Position numbers and translations under genes: made by a program. Under the pieces are notes generated by a model that was not told where the DNA came from, did no database searches, and saw nothing but the letters and a program-made list of their open reading frames with translations. From assembly GCF_945957525.1 (NCBI RefSeq), contig NZ_CAMFLA010000005.1, positions 124,001-188,000 of the forward strand: DNA of 64,000 nt, in the 5' to 3' direction. Source of the stretch: an uncultured Aquitalea sp. (GTDB lineage: Bacteria > Pseudomonadota > Gammaproteobacteria > Burkholderiales > Chromobacteriaceae). Position 1 is the stretch's first letter; each line of letters begins with the position of its first letter. Positions 1 to 8,045 of the stretch are shown here, one piece after another.

Positions 1-319
1 TGATGCGCTCGATTTCGCCCATGGGTTTGGGCTGGCCCTGCGCAATGCAGAGATAAACCTTGTGGGCGTTGTGCGGCGTGATGTGGTCGAACAGGTAGAG
101 CATCGAGTTGATGCGCAAGCCGGTTTCTTCGCGAATCTCGCGAATCAGGGCTTGCGAACGCAACTCGCCACGGTTGGCTTTGCCGCCGGGCAGGTTGAAG
201 CGACCGCCGCGCGGGGCGGTGACCAGTACGCCGTCCGGCATCTCGATGATGGCCGTGGCACGCCGGGCCAGATCCGCAGGCAGGCGCTGATCTGGCTTCT
301 TGTCATCCGTAGTTCTCAT
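1..319 (-). CDS. Nudix family hydrolase (partial, runs off the left edge)
   Basis: Translating the minus strand from ATG at 319 gives about 106 residues of a Nudix hydrolase with no stop before base 1. The Nudix box is complete: GGKANRG, then E, then an REIREETGL stretch, fitting GX5EX7REUXEEXGU. These enzymes cleave nucleoside diphosphates linked to other groups; the substrate cannot be read from the box. An AGGGA ribosome site lies 5 bases before the ATG, which supports this start. The gene is downstream of and co-oriented with the undecaprenyl-diphosphatase gene, but about 180 AT-rich bases separate them, so it may have its own promoter. Confidence 0.85.
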   Translation of the reverse strand, partial: MRTTDDKKPDQRLPADLARRATAIIEMPDGVLVTAPRGGRFNLPGGKANRGELRSQALIREIREETGLRINSMLYLFDHITPHNAHKVYLCIAQGQPKPMGEIERI

Positions 320-340
320 TTATCCCTGGATACAAAGATC

Positions 341-362
341 ACGGGCCGCAGCGGCGGCCCGT
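341..362. repeat. Inverted repeat between uppP and the Nudix gene
   Basis: ACGGGCCGC at 341-349 pairs with GCGGCCCGT at 354-362 around a 4-base loop. There is no T run on the minus strand, so it is a poor intrinsic terminator for uppP. It lies about 22 bases upstream of the Nudix start and would sit in that mRNA leader. A perfect 10-bp palindrome TTGTATACAA (431-440) lies in the AT-rich part of the same gap; this could be a GntR-type operator or chance. Confidence 0.35.
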
Positions 363-498
363 TTCAAGCTGGTCATTCTAGGCGAAGCGCTGTCCGACGA
401 CAAACCGGATGCACTGGAAAATGACGATCATTGTATACAAATCAACAAGTCATTCATATCGGTTTTTTGGTTTATTATTTTAATTAAAACTATAAAAA

Positions 499-1326
499 TC
501 ATATGGTTTTAAAAAGCAAGCCGCCAAATCCCAGCGCCAGACAGTAATAGCCAAAGGGCTTGAGCGATTCGATTTCGGTTTTCTTGAAATAGCGCATCAG
601 GAACCAGGTGCTGGCGTAGGCGCAGACGCCGGCCACCACGCCGCAAGCCAGCATCAACCCCCACGGCGTGGGGGCGTGGGTATGCGCCAGTTTCGGCACT
701 TCCAGAATGCCGGCTGCGGTGATGATGGGCGTGGCCAGCAAGAAAGAAAGCCGGGCGGAAGATGCGTAGTCCAGTCCGTGCGCAAGGCCGCTGATCAGCG
801 TGACGCCGGAGCGGGAAATGCCCGGCAGCAAGGCCAGGGCCTGGCCGGCGCCGATCTTGAACGCGCCGGCAAAGCTCAGTTCATCCAGTGTTTTGTGCGC
901 TGCTTTCTTGCTGAGTTTGTCGCCCCAGAGCAGCAGCAGGCCGTTGATGGCGAGAAAAGCCAGCACGGCGGTGGGATTGGCGAACAGCACGCGCAAATGC
1001 TTTTCCAGCAGCAGACCCAGCAGGCCGGCCGGAATGGTGCCCACCATTAGCAGCCACATCAGCCGGGCCTCCGGGTTGGCCGGCTTGCCTCCAGCCTGGA
1101 TCAGGCCGCGCAGCAGGGACAGCCAGTCCGCGCGGAAGTACAGCAGCAGGGCCGCGGCGGTGCCCAGGTGCAGCATCACCATGAAGGGGAGGAAGCTTTC
1201 GCTGGTGCGATTGAGCGCCCAGCCGAACCAGTCCGGAATCAGGATGCCGTGGCCAAGGCTGCTGACCGGGAACAGTTCGCTGACGCCTTGAATCATGGCG
1301 AACAGGATGGATTCAAGTGGATTCAT
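499..1326 (-). CDS. uppP: Undecaprenyl-diphosphatase (BacA/UppP family)
   Basis: A 275-residue multi-spanning inner-membrane protein that removes a phosphate from undecaprenyl diphosphate so that the lipid carrier can be reused for peptidoglycan and other envelope polymers. The two BacA signature regions are visible: QGVSE followed by PVSSLGH (residues 13-26) and PGISRSG (168-174). The first motif differs from the usual EGxTEFxPVSSTGH by Q for the first E and L for T; the family assignment still holds. The rest is hydrophobic helices. The length matches the family. The gene stands alone; its neighbours on the same strand are 68 and 180 bases away. Confidence 0.9.
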   Translation of the reverse strand: MNPLESILFAMIQGVSELFPVSSLGHGILIPDWFGWALNRTSESFLPFMVMLHLGTAAALLLYFRADWLSLLRGLIQAGGKPANPEARLMWLLMVGTIPAGLLGLLLEKHLRVLFANPTAVLAFLAINGLLLLWGDKLSKKAAHKTLDELSFAGAFKIGAGQALALLPGISRSGVTLISGLAHGLDYASSARLSFLLATPIITAAGILEVPKLAHTHAPTPWGLMLACGVVAGVCAYASTWFLMRYFKKTEIESLKPFGYYCLALGFGGLLFKTI

Positions 1327-1394
1327 GCAGCTGATTCTCGAGCAGGAAAAAAGGACTCAGCATACCGCTGGAATCTTAAGAAAAAATGAAGGCC

Positions 1395-2435
1395 TTAGTG
1401 CGCCCAGCACAGGCGGACCCAATCCGGCGGATTGCCCAGCCGCAGGGCCAGTTCACGCCAGCTGGCGGACAGCACGGCGGCAAGCGAATAAAGATTGCGG
1501 GCATTGGCGGGTTGCCATTCTCCGGAGAAGCCCGGCAGCCCGGCCTCGCGGCGCACGGCGTCGAAGCGGACGGAAGAGTTGACGAACTCCATGTGCGTCA
1601 CCCGGCCTTCGGCAAACGGTTGCAGCCAGCGCAAGGCTTTGTCCAGACTGCCGCCGCGCGCGCCGGTCAGCGGCAGCCAGTCTTCGCCCATGGCGCGGGC
1701 GGCGATGGCGGCGCGCGCCAGCGGTTCCAGATCGTAAGTGACGTAATGCAGGGCATCGCGCTCTTGGAAGTCCTGCGTGATGCCGGTTGCGTCGATGTTG
1801 TTGTCCAGTTGCTGGCGGTACAGGCGTCGGGCTTCGGCAAACATGGCCTTGTCGTTCAAAGCTACGGCGGACAGGGTGAGCAACTTGATGCGGTGGCTGT
1901 TCCAGTTGTTGATGTAGGTGGTTTTGAGTGGCTTGCGTGCGCTCTTGATGTCTGCGATGTAGGCGGCGCCCCAGTCGCGGATAAAGCGCGTGAGCTGGTT
2001 TTGCAGTTTGTCGTTCAGTGCGTGACGGGTAATGGCGTAGGTGTCGATCAGCGCATCGAGGTCGGTTTCGTCGATCGGGTTGAGCGAGGGCTGGTAGGTG
2101 CGCGACCAGGCATCCAGATAGCTGCTGGCGGCGTCAAGATAGCGACCGTCGGCGGTTTGTCTCCAGGCCAGGGCGAATTGGCGCATGCGCGGCAGATCGC
2201 GCTTGGCCGCCACGCTGGCGTCGTAAATACCCTGATGCGGCAGCGTGCCTTCCGTATGCAGACGCGGCAGCGGCGCGGGCGGCAGCACCAGTTGGGTATC
2301 CAGCTTGCGCAGCCAGGCGGCGTCGGGCTTGCCCGGCGCAAGCGTGCACCACTCTACGGGGCTGGCGCCGTAGCACGGGGAAGCGCTGCCCGCCAGCAAA
2401 GCGAGCAGGCCGGAGAGTGTGGTGAGTAGGCGCAT
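1395..2435 (-). CDS. Alginate-lyase-like exported protein (PL5-type fold)
   Basis: The start at 2435 gives a 346-residue protein with a signal peptide (MRLLTTLSGLLALLAG, likely cut after CYGA near residue 24) and is preceded by AGGGG. An upstream in-frame start exists but would bury the signal. The mature protein is mostly alpha-helical and carries the hallmarks of the periplasmic alginate lyase family: an NNWNSHR segment (about 176-182), where classical AlgL has an NNHSYW motif, and ERDALHYVTYDLEPL (about 225-239). It probably acts on a uronate-containing polysaccharide in the periplasm. No alginate biosynthesis genes are near, and the altered active-site motif leaves substrate and even activity open. 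Confidence 0.7.
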   Translation of the reverse strand: MRLLTTLSGLLALLAGSASPCYGASPVEWCTLAPGKPDAAWLRKLDTQLVLPPAPLPRLHTEGTLPHQGIYDASVAAKRDLPRMRQFALAWRQTADGRYLDAASSYLDAWSRTYQPSLNPIDETDLDALIDTYAITRHALNDKLQNQLTRFIRDWGAAYIADIKSARKPLKTTYINNWNSHRIKLLTLSAVALNDKAMFAEARRLYRQQLDNNIDATGITQDFQERDALHYVTYDLEPLARAAIAARAMGEDWLPLTGARGGSLDKALRWLQPFAEGRVTHMEFVNSSVRFDAVRREAGLPGFSGEWQPANARNLYSLAAVLSASWRELALRLGNPPDWVRLCWAH

Positions 2436-2527
2436 GGCCCCTGTCCGGTTGGTGAATCCTTTCAGCATGGCAGCTGCCGCCGCAAACGCAATGGTGGGAG
2501 CTGCCGGGCTCATGCGCCTGTCGTCTC

Positions 2528-3160
2528 TCAGTCGGGACGAGTCTGATCCGCTTCTTCGGCGGCCAGTTCGGCCTCCATCGCCGCGCGCAGGCGGGAGAAG
2601 TAAGCGTGAATGCCGTGTACCGAGGGCGAGATGGCGGCTAGCAGCTGATCGCGCTCTTCCAGTTGGCCATTGTCGAAGCGGGGGCGCATGTCCGGGTCGG
2701 GGTGGCGTTCGAAGGCCAGCAGCATGATGGGCTCCAGCAGGCTGGCGTTGTCCTCGTCGTCGAACAGCAGATTCCAGTCGTCCTGCATCAGTTGCATGGC
2801 TTCGGCAAACCCTTCCGCCCAGTCATTGCCCTTCACTTCCCCCAGTTCGTTTTCTTCCAGCCAGGGCTGGAAGCCTTCCTGACGCGCCAGTGAGCGGGCG
2901 ATGTCCTGCCAGTGGCCCAGCAGCAGGCCGACAAAGTGCTCCAAAGCCTTGCCGGAGGGAAAGGCGCGCTCGTCGTCGAAAGCTTCGCCCAGAATCAGCG
3001 GCAGACACTCTTCCGGACGGATGATGTCGGGGCCGGCCTGCAGGGCGGTGAAAAAGCCGTCCAGTTGTTCCAGATTCATGCAGCCGGCGGACTGAAAGCG
3101 TTGCAGGGTGTCGGACAGGCGCTGGTAGTCGCGGTCGGTCAGCGGAGAGGAGGGGGACAT
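2528..3160 (-). CDS. YecA/YgfB (UPF0149) family protein
   Basis: A 210-residue soluble acidic protein. The N-terminal segment with MNLEQLDGFFTAL (about residues 28-40), followed by CLPLILG, is typical of the YgfB/YecA family of helical proteins of poorly known function. The C-terminal SEC-C metal-binding motif present in some relatives is absent, because the protein ends in an acidic tail without cysteines. It sits alone between the alginate-lyase-like gene (downstream) and the Anbu gene (upstream), all on the minus strand. Confidence 0.75.
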   Translation of the reverse strand: MSPSSPLTDRDYQRLSDTLQRFQSAGCMNLEQLDGFFTALQAGPDIIRPEECLPLILGEAFDDERAFPSGKALEHFVGLLLGHWQDIARSLARQEGFQPWLEENELGEVKGNDWAEGFAEAMQLMQDDWNLLFDDEDNASLLEPIMLLAFERHPDPDMRPRFDNGQLEERDQLLAAISPSVHGIHAYFSRLRAAMEAELAAEEADQTRPD

Positions 3161-3261
3161 GGCGGCGGCCTTGCGGGAAAAACCGCATTATCCCCCGTTT
3201 TTTGCGCTTGTGACATGCCATATCGCCTTCGCGGGCGGCGCGTCGGGGGGGCGGTCGGGTT

Positions 3262-3996
3262 TTATTTGTCCCAGCTCATGGGCGGCAGCTCGGCGAAGGC
3301 TTCTCGCAGCGCGCGGCCCCAGCCCTCGTGCAGCGACTGGAAGTAGGCGTCGTGTTCGGTAATGCGCTTGTGGGTGCCGCCGTCCAGCGCATCGCGGCCG
3401 TAGAGCAGCATGTCGATGGGCAGGCCCACCGACAGATTGCTCTTCATGGTGGAGTCAAAGCTGATCAGCGCGCATTTGGCGGCATCTTCCACCGGGGTGT
3501 GGTGCTGGATGACGCGGTCGATGATGGGTTTGCCGTACTTGGCCTCGCCAATCTGGAAGTAGGGCGTATCGGTGGTGGATTCGATGAAGTTGCCTTGCGG
3601 GTAAATATTGAACAGGCGCGGCGCTTCGCCCTTGATCTGCCCCCCCAGCAAGAAGGAACACCCCACTTCGATATGCGACTGGCTCAGCGCCGGGCCGTCG
3701 CGATGGGCGATCTCGCGCAGGGTTTCGCCTACCAGACAGGCGGCCTCGTACAGCGAGGGCACATTGAGGATATGGCCGCTTTCCCGCTCTTCGCGCGCGC
3801 GCTGGCGCAGCAGGCTGACCACGCTCTGGGTGGTGGCCAGATTACCGGCGGACAGCAGCACCAGCAGGCGCTCGCCGGGGCGTTCGAACAGCTGCATCTT
3901 GCGGAAGGTGGAGACGTGATCAACGCCGGCGTTGGTGCGCGAATCGGACGCAAACAACATGCCGGAGGCGAGATTCATGGCGACGCAGTAAGTCAT
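3262..3996 (-). CDS. Proteasome-type protease Anbu
   Basis: The start at 3996 gives 244 residues beginning Met-Thr-Tyr-Cys, so removal of Met exposes the N-terminal threonine expected of Ntn-hydrolase proteasome subunits. ASDSRTNAG (about residues 15-23) and the LLSAGNLATTQ strand follow as in the Anbu family, a bacterial relative of proteasome beta subunits and HslV. It is a cytoplasmic oligomeric peptidase, or possibly an amidase. Upstream on the same strand lie a transglutaminase-like protein, an alpha-E protein and an ATP-grasp ligase, the recurrent Anbu neighbourhood. A longer ORF start at 4083 would hide the threonine and is rejected. Confidence 0.85.
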   Translation of the reverse strand: MTYCVAMNLASGMLFASDSRTNAGVDHVSTFRKMQLFERPGERLLVLLSAGNLATTQSVVSLLRQRAREERESGHILNVPSLYEAACLVGETLREIAHRDGPALSQSHIEVGCSFLLGGQIKGEAPRLFNIYPQGNFIESTTDTPYFQIGEAKYGKPIIDRVIQHHTPVEDAAKCALISFDSTMKSNLSVGLPIDMLLYGRDALDGGTHKRITEHDAYFQSLHEGWGRALREAFAELPPMSWDK

Positions 3997-4038
3997 GGCG
4001 CAAACGGATTCGGTGGGTGATAAGGGCAATCTAGCCGT

Positions 4039-4070
4039 AAAGCCCGGCCGGGACAATCCCGGTCGGGTTT
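4039..4070 (-). terminator. Hairpin after the transglutaminase gene
   Basis: CCCGGCCGGGA (4043-4053) pairs with TCCCGGTCGGG (4057-4067) around a CAA loop, with AAA/TTT extending the stem. On the minus strand the hairpin is followed by only a short T-rich tail (CTTTACGG), so termination may be partial. It separates the ATP-grasp/alpha-E/transglutaminase genes from the Anbu gene. Confidence 0.45.
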
Positions 4071-4110
4071 CGGGAGCAGCCATGCATGCCGGCGGCCTCG
4101 GGGCGGCTTG

Positions 4111-4899
4111 TTATTGATCCTGCAGCCATACCCGGGCCTGGGCGCTGAGGTTTTCGCCGCCGCCGCCAAAGCGCACGCCGCGAATCGGGCAGGCATCCAG
4201 ATAGTCCATGCCGATGGCCAGCTTGAGGTGGTGGTCGTTGGCGGGCGTGCCGTTGGCCACATCAAAGCTGAACCAGGCGCCGTCCACCCAGGCTTCCGCC
4301 CAGGCATGGCTGGAGACATGGTTGTCGGCGTGGCCGGGGGAGTAGACGTAGCCGCTGACATAGCGGGCGGGGATGCCGAGCTGACGCGAGCAGGCGAGGA
4401 AGACGTGGGTGTGGTCCTGGCAAACGCCGGCGCCTTTGGCGAAGGCTTGCGCCGCCGGGGTATGGCTTTGGGTTTCGCCGGGCAGGAAGGGCATGCGTTC
4501 GCGGATGGCGGCCATCAGCGCGGCCAGTTGCGCGCGGCTGGGCTCCGCACGGCGAAAGTCTTCGGCAAACGTACTGAGCGCCGCATCCGGGGTGGTGAGC
4601 GCCGTCTGGCGCAGGAAGAACAGCGGCGGCAAATTGTCGTCGTCGCTGTCGATATTGTCGGTTTCCACCACGCCGTGCGCACGGATGCGGATTTCCTGGT
4701 GCGGGTAGTCCAGCGTCAGCACATGCAGGATGTTGCCGTAGGAATCGGTGCTGCAGCGCGCGCTGGCCGGCAGGTCCAGTTGCCAGTTGAGGATGTGCTG
4801 GCCGCGACCGTTGTGCGGCGTAAGGCGCAAATATTGGGTGCTGTGTCGCACCGGGCTGTCGTAGCGGTAGAGCGTTTCGTGGCTGATGGCGAGGCGCAT
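4111..4899 (-). CDS. Transglutaminase-like cysteine peptidase family protein
   Basis: 262 residues, cytoplasmic (no signal peptide). The N-terminal third matches the bacterial transglutaminase N-domain. The papain-like catalytic triad is intact: Cys160 in GAGVCQDHTH, His198 in SSHAWAEAWV and Asp213 in SFDVANG. Such proteins act as peptidases or amidases rather than true cross-linkers. AAGGGAG lies upstream of the ATG at 4899. The gene follows the alpha-E gene by 22 bases and is probably co-transcribed with it. In this neighbourhood it is predicted to process a peptide or amide made by the ATP-grasp/alpha-E pair. Confidence 0.85.
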   Translation of the reverse strand: MRLAISHETLYRYDSPVRHSTQYLRLTPHNGRGQHILNWQLDLPASARCSTDSYGNILHVLTLDYPHQEIRIRAHGVVETDNIDSDDDNLPPLFFLRQTALTTPDAALSTFAEDFRRAEPSRAQLAALMAAIRERMPFLPGETQSHTPAAQAFAKGAGVCQDHTHVFLACSRQLGIPARYVSGYVYSPGHADNHVSSHAWAEAWVDGAWFSFDVANGTPANDHHLKLAIGMDYLDACPIRGVRFGGGGENLSAQARVWLQDQ

Positions 4900-4921
4900 G
4901 ATGAAACTCCCTTGGTGGATG

Positions 4922-5854
4922 TCAGGCTGCTTCCAGATAACTGTCGTGAATGGCGCTGCCGAGGCGGTGAATGTCGGCGATCAGGCTGTCCAGCGAGGCT
5001 TCCAGCCCCTCGGCGAAGATGTCGCTGATGTCCGAGTAAGTGAGCCTGGCGCGTATTTCGCTGGCAAGGCGGCGCGCCGAGCGACCGGCCTGGCCTTCCA
5101 CATGCGACAGCACCTGGCTGATTTCCTCGAAGCAGGCGCGCAGGCTGCGCGGCATGTCCGGCCGCAGGATCAGCAGCTCCGCCACCCGTTCCGGGGTGAT
5201 GCGGTCGCGGTAGATGTCGCGGTAGGCCTCGAAGCAGGAAACCGAGCGCAGCAGCGCGGCCCACTGGTAGTAATCGAGGATGTTTTCCGCCTGCGGTTCG
5301 TGATCGCGAATCTGGCGGGTTTTCACATTCAGGATGCGCGCCGTGTTGTCGGCGCGCTCGATGAAGGTGCCCAGCCGCGAGAAGTGAAAGGTATCGTTGC
5401 GCAGCATGGTGCCGTAGCTGACGCCGCGGAACAGGTGCGAACGCTCTTTCACCCAGTCCAGGAAGGCGGAGGCGGTGCGTGCGTCCAGCCCGCGTTTTTG
5501 CCAGTCGCGCATTTCCAGCCAGGTGCCGTTGATCTGCTCCCACATTTCGCCGGTGATTTTCACCCTCACCACGTGGGCGTTCTCGCGCGCCAGACGGATG
5601 CAGTTGTAGATGCTGCCGGGCACGGACGGGTCCAGCGCCAGGTAGTCCAGCACGCGTCCGGCATCCGGCTTCGGCCAACGCGAGAGGAAGTCGGCGGTGA
5701 CGCCGGTGACATCCAGCGGCACCAGCAGATCATCCTGCGAGGATGCGTGCAGCAGCGACATCTGCAGGCTGACGTCCAGCAGGCGTGCGGTGTTTTCAGC
5801 CCTTTCCATATTGCGGGCCATCCAGTACAGGCAATCCGCCATTCTGCTCAGCAT
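4922..5854 (-). CDS. Alpha-E domain protein (DUF403)
   Basis: A 310-residue, all-helical protein of the alpha-E family, which is almost always encoded beside or fused to a circularly permuted ATP-grasp protein. Typical features are an N-terminal MLSRMADCLYWMARNMERAE and a repeated FIERADNTARIL segment around residue 170. The start at 5854 overlaps the stop of the ATP-grasp gene by 7 bases, which implies translational coupling; a longer reading frame extends upstream inside the ATP-grasp gene and is not real. The family's usual length is about 310. A copy of the 10-mer CTTCGGCCAA lies at 5669-5678, read here as Trp-Pro-Lys. Confidence 0.85.
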   Translation of the reverse strand: MLSRMADCLYWMARNMERAENTARLLDVSLQMSLLHASSQDDLLVPLDVTGVTADFLSRWPKPDAGRVLDYLALDPSVPGSIYNCIRLARENAHVVRVKITGEMWEQINGTWLEMRDWQKRGLDARTASAFLDWVKERSHLFRGVSYGTMLRNDTFHFSRLGTFIERADNTARILNVKTRQIRDHEPQAENILDYYQWAALLRSVSCFEAYRDIYRDRITPERVAELLILRPDMPRSLRACFEEISQVLSHVEGQAGRSARRLASEIRARLTYSDISDIFAEGLEASLDSLIADIHRLGSAIHDSYLEAA

Positions 5855-7293
5855 GTCGCGTCCTCCTTCAGGATCCAGGTGTCCTTGGTGCCGCCGCCCT
5901 GCGAGGAATTCACCACCAGCGAGCCTTCGCGCAGGGCAACGCGGGTGAGGCCGCCTGCCACCAGCCGCACTTTGTCGCCCGACAGCACAAAGGGGCGCAA
6001 GTCGATATGGCGCGGCGCGATGCCGGCTTCGACGAAAGTGGGGCAGGTGGACAGCGACAACGTGGGTTGGGCGATGAAGTTGGCCGGGTCGTCCAGAATG
6101 CGCAGCCGGTAGGCCTCGATTTCGGCCTGGCTGGCGGCCGGGCCCACCAGCATGCCGTAGCCGCCCGCGCCGTGGACTTCTTTCACCACCAGTTCCGGCA
6201 AATGCGCCAGCACGTAGGCCAGATCCTCCGGCTTGCGCAGCTGCCAGGTGGGCACGTTGTGCAGGATGGGTTCTTCGCCGAGGTAAAAGCGGATCATGTC
6301 CGGTACGTAGGGGTAGATGGATTTGTCGTCGGCCACGCCGGTGCCCACCGCATTGCAAACGGTGACGCGGCCTTCGCGGTACACCGACATCAGGCCTGGC
6401 ACGCCCAGCATGGAGTCAGGCTGGAAGGCCAGCGGGTCGAGGTAGGCATCGTCGATGCGACGGTAGATTACGTCCACCCGCTGCGGACCGGCAGTGGTGC
6501 GCATATGCACGTGACCGTTCTTGACGAACAGGTCCTGCCCCTCGACCAGCTCCACTCCCATCTGGCTAGCGAGGAAGGCGTGCTCGAAATAGGCGCTGTT
6601 GTACTGCCCGGGCGTCAGTACCACGACGGTGGGGTTGTCCACCTCGACCGGCGCCACGGCGCGCAGGGTGTCCAGCAGCAGATTGGGGTAGTGCTCCACC
6701 GGCGTGATGTCGTGGCGGGCGAACAGCTCGGGAAACAGGCGCATCATCATCTTGCGGTTTTCCAGCATGTAGCTGACGCCGGACGGGGTGCGCAGATTGT
6801 CTTCCAGCACGTAGAAGCCGCCGTCTCGGTGGCGGATGATGTCCACCCCGGCGATGTGCGCGTAAATGCGGCGCGGCAGATCTATGCCCTGCATGGCCAG
6901 CTGGTAGCCGGCGTTGGTGAGGATTTGCTCGGGCGGAATCAGCCCGGCCTTGAGGATGTCCTGCTCGTGATAGATGTCGTGCAAAAAGCGGTTGAGCGCA
7001 GTGACGCGCTGTACGCAGCCGGCTTCCAGTGTTTTCCATTCGGCGGCGGAGATGATGCGCGGAATGGTGTCGAAGGGGATCAGCCGTTCTGCGCCGCTCT
7101 CATCGCCGTATACCGCGAAGGTGATGCCGATCTTGCGGAACAGGGTGTCGGCTTCGTCCTGCTTTTGCCGCAGCCAGTCCAGCGGCGCCTGGTGCAGCCA
7201 GTCGGCGAAGCGGGCGTAGGATGCGCGGGTGGATTGACCGTCGACCAGCATTTCGTCGTAGTGCGACAGGTCCAGTGCCTTGATGGAGTGCAT
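5848..7293 (-). CDS. Circularly permuted ATP-grasp protein (COG2308)
   Basis: 481 residues, cytoplasmic. The segment LEDNLRTPSG followed by SYMLENR (residues 163-180), together with later VVKEVHGAGGYGM, places it in the circularly permuted ATP-grasp group predicted to act as amidoligases that join an amino group to a carboxylate at the cost of ATP. AGGAG lies 7 bases before the ATG. It is the first gene of the cluster with alpha-E, transglutaminase-like and Anbu genes. The substrate is unknown; a small peptide or a peptide tag has been proposed for the family. Confidence 0.85.
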   Translation of the reverse strand: MHSIKALDLSHYDEMLVDGQSTRASYARFADWLHQAPLDWLRQKQDEADTLFRKIGITFAVYGDESGAERLIPFDTIPRIISAAEWKTLEAGCVQRVTALNRFLHDIYHEQDILKAGLIPPEQILTNAGYQLAMQGIDLPRRIYAHIAGVDIIRHRDGGFYVLEDNLRTPSGVSYMLENRKMMMRLFPELFARHDITPVEHYPNLLLDTLRAVAPVEVDNPTVVVLTPGQYNSAYFEHAFLASQMGVELVEGQDLFVKNGHVHMRTTAGPQRVDVIYRRIDDAYLDPLAFQPDSMLGVPGLMSVYREGRVTVCNAVGTGVADDKSIYPYVPDMIRFYLGEEPILHNVPTWQLRKPEDLAYVLAHLPELVVKEVHGAGGYGMLVGPAASQAEIEAYRLRILDDPANFIAQPTLSLSTCPTFVEAGIAPRHIDLRPFVLSGDKVRLVAGGLTRVALREGSLVVNSSQGGGTKDTWILKEDATC

Positions 7294-7630
7294 GGGCTTC
7301 TCCTGCGTGATGTCCCTGTGTCGGGTATAGGCAAATTACATGCCCATGGCAGTGAAACAGGAAACAGCGGCAGGAGCTGGCGGGGTTTTCCGCAGGATGA
7401 TGGGCTTGTTGCTGGGTTTGTGGTTTAAACAGCATCAAGTATTTTGTGGCGAGGCCGCGAGCGGCTGCCGGCAAGGACGACAAACGCCCTGTGCTGGACA
7501 GGGCGTGGTGCGGGGGATGCGCCGAATTGGTGCTTACTGTCGCCAAGAGGTGCCGTCGGCGATGCAAGACGCCGGTTGGGCGGCGTCCTCAAGGAGACAG
7601 GGCGCGCCGTGGCACGGCGCGCAGCGGGTC
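7294..7630. other. 337-base gap with two hairpins, no gene
   Basis: No convincing coding sequence. ACGCCCTGT (7484-7492) pairs with ACAGGGCGT (7498-7506) and is followed on the minus strand by TTTGTCG, a weak terminator for the GTPase/roadblock operon. GCGCGCCGT (7602-7610) pairs with ACGGCGCGC (7614-7622) just after the roadblock stop but has no T run. The part nearest 7294 should hold the promoter of the ATP-grasp operon; TGTAAT is the only -10-like word I see there and no good -35 goes with it. Confidence 0.5.
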
Positions 7631-7993
7631 TCAGAGGATCTCTTCGATGTTCTTGGCGGCGCGTTTGGCGTCGAGGAAGATCAGGCCCAGCTTGGCTTCG
7701 CGGCGGGCGATGACGGTCAGCACCGCGTCGCGGCCGGCATGGCTCATCAGGATGTAGCCGTTGTCGCCTTTCACCATCACCTGCTCCAGCTCGCCGCGCG
7801 ACAGTTCGCGGGCGGTGCGTTCGCCCAGCGACAGCATGGCCGCAGCCATTGCGCCCACGCGGTCTTCGTCCACGTCCTGCGGCAGCAAGGCGGCCATGGT
7901 CAGGCCGTCGGATGAAATGATGGCCGAAGCCTCGATGTCCGCCGATGCGCCGTTGAGGTCACTCAGGATGGACTTGAGCATTTGTTCACGCAT
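7631..7993 (-). CDS. Roadblock/LC7 domain protein (MglB-like)
   Basis: A 120-residue protein that is essentially one roadblock/LC7 domain: ASAIISSDGLTMAAL near the N-terminus, a central helix (MAAAMLSLGERTARELSRG) and GYILMSHAG strands. In MglB and similar proteins such domains dimerise and act as activating partners of Ras-like GTPases. A GTPase is encoded two genes upstream. The ATG at 7993 has GGAGA 7 bases upstream; a TTG 12 bases earlier is rejected. It is the last gene of the six-gene minus-strand cluster. Confidence 0.8.
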   Translation of the reverse strand: MREQMLKSILSDLNGASADIEASAIISSDGLTMAALLPQDVDEDRVGAMAAAMLSLGERTARELSRGELEQVMVKGDNGYILMSHAGRDAVLTVIARREAKLGLIFLDAKRAAKNIEEIL

Positions 7994-8045
7994 GGTTTTC
8001 TCCAAAAATGCATGTCTTTGCCGGCCCGGGCCGGCATGTTCTTGT

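Noticed and set aside
7602-7622. GCGCGCCGT hairpin as terminator of the roadblock operon
   Set aside because: Stable stem but no T run on the minus strand; the hairpin at 7484-7506 is the better, though weak, candidate.
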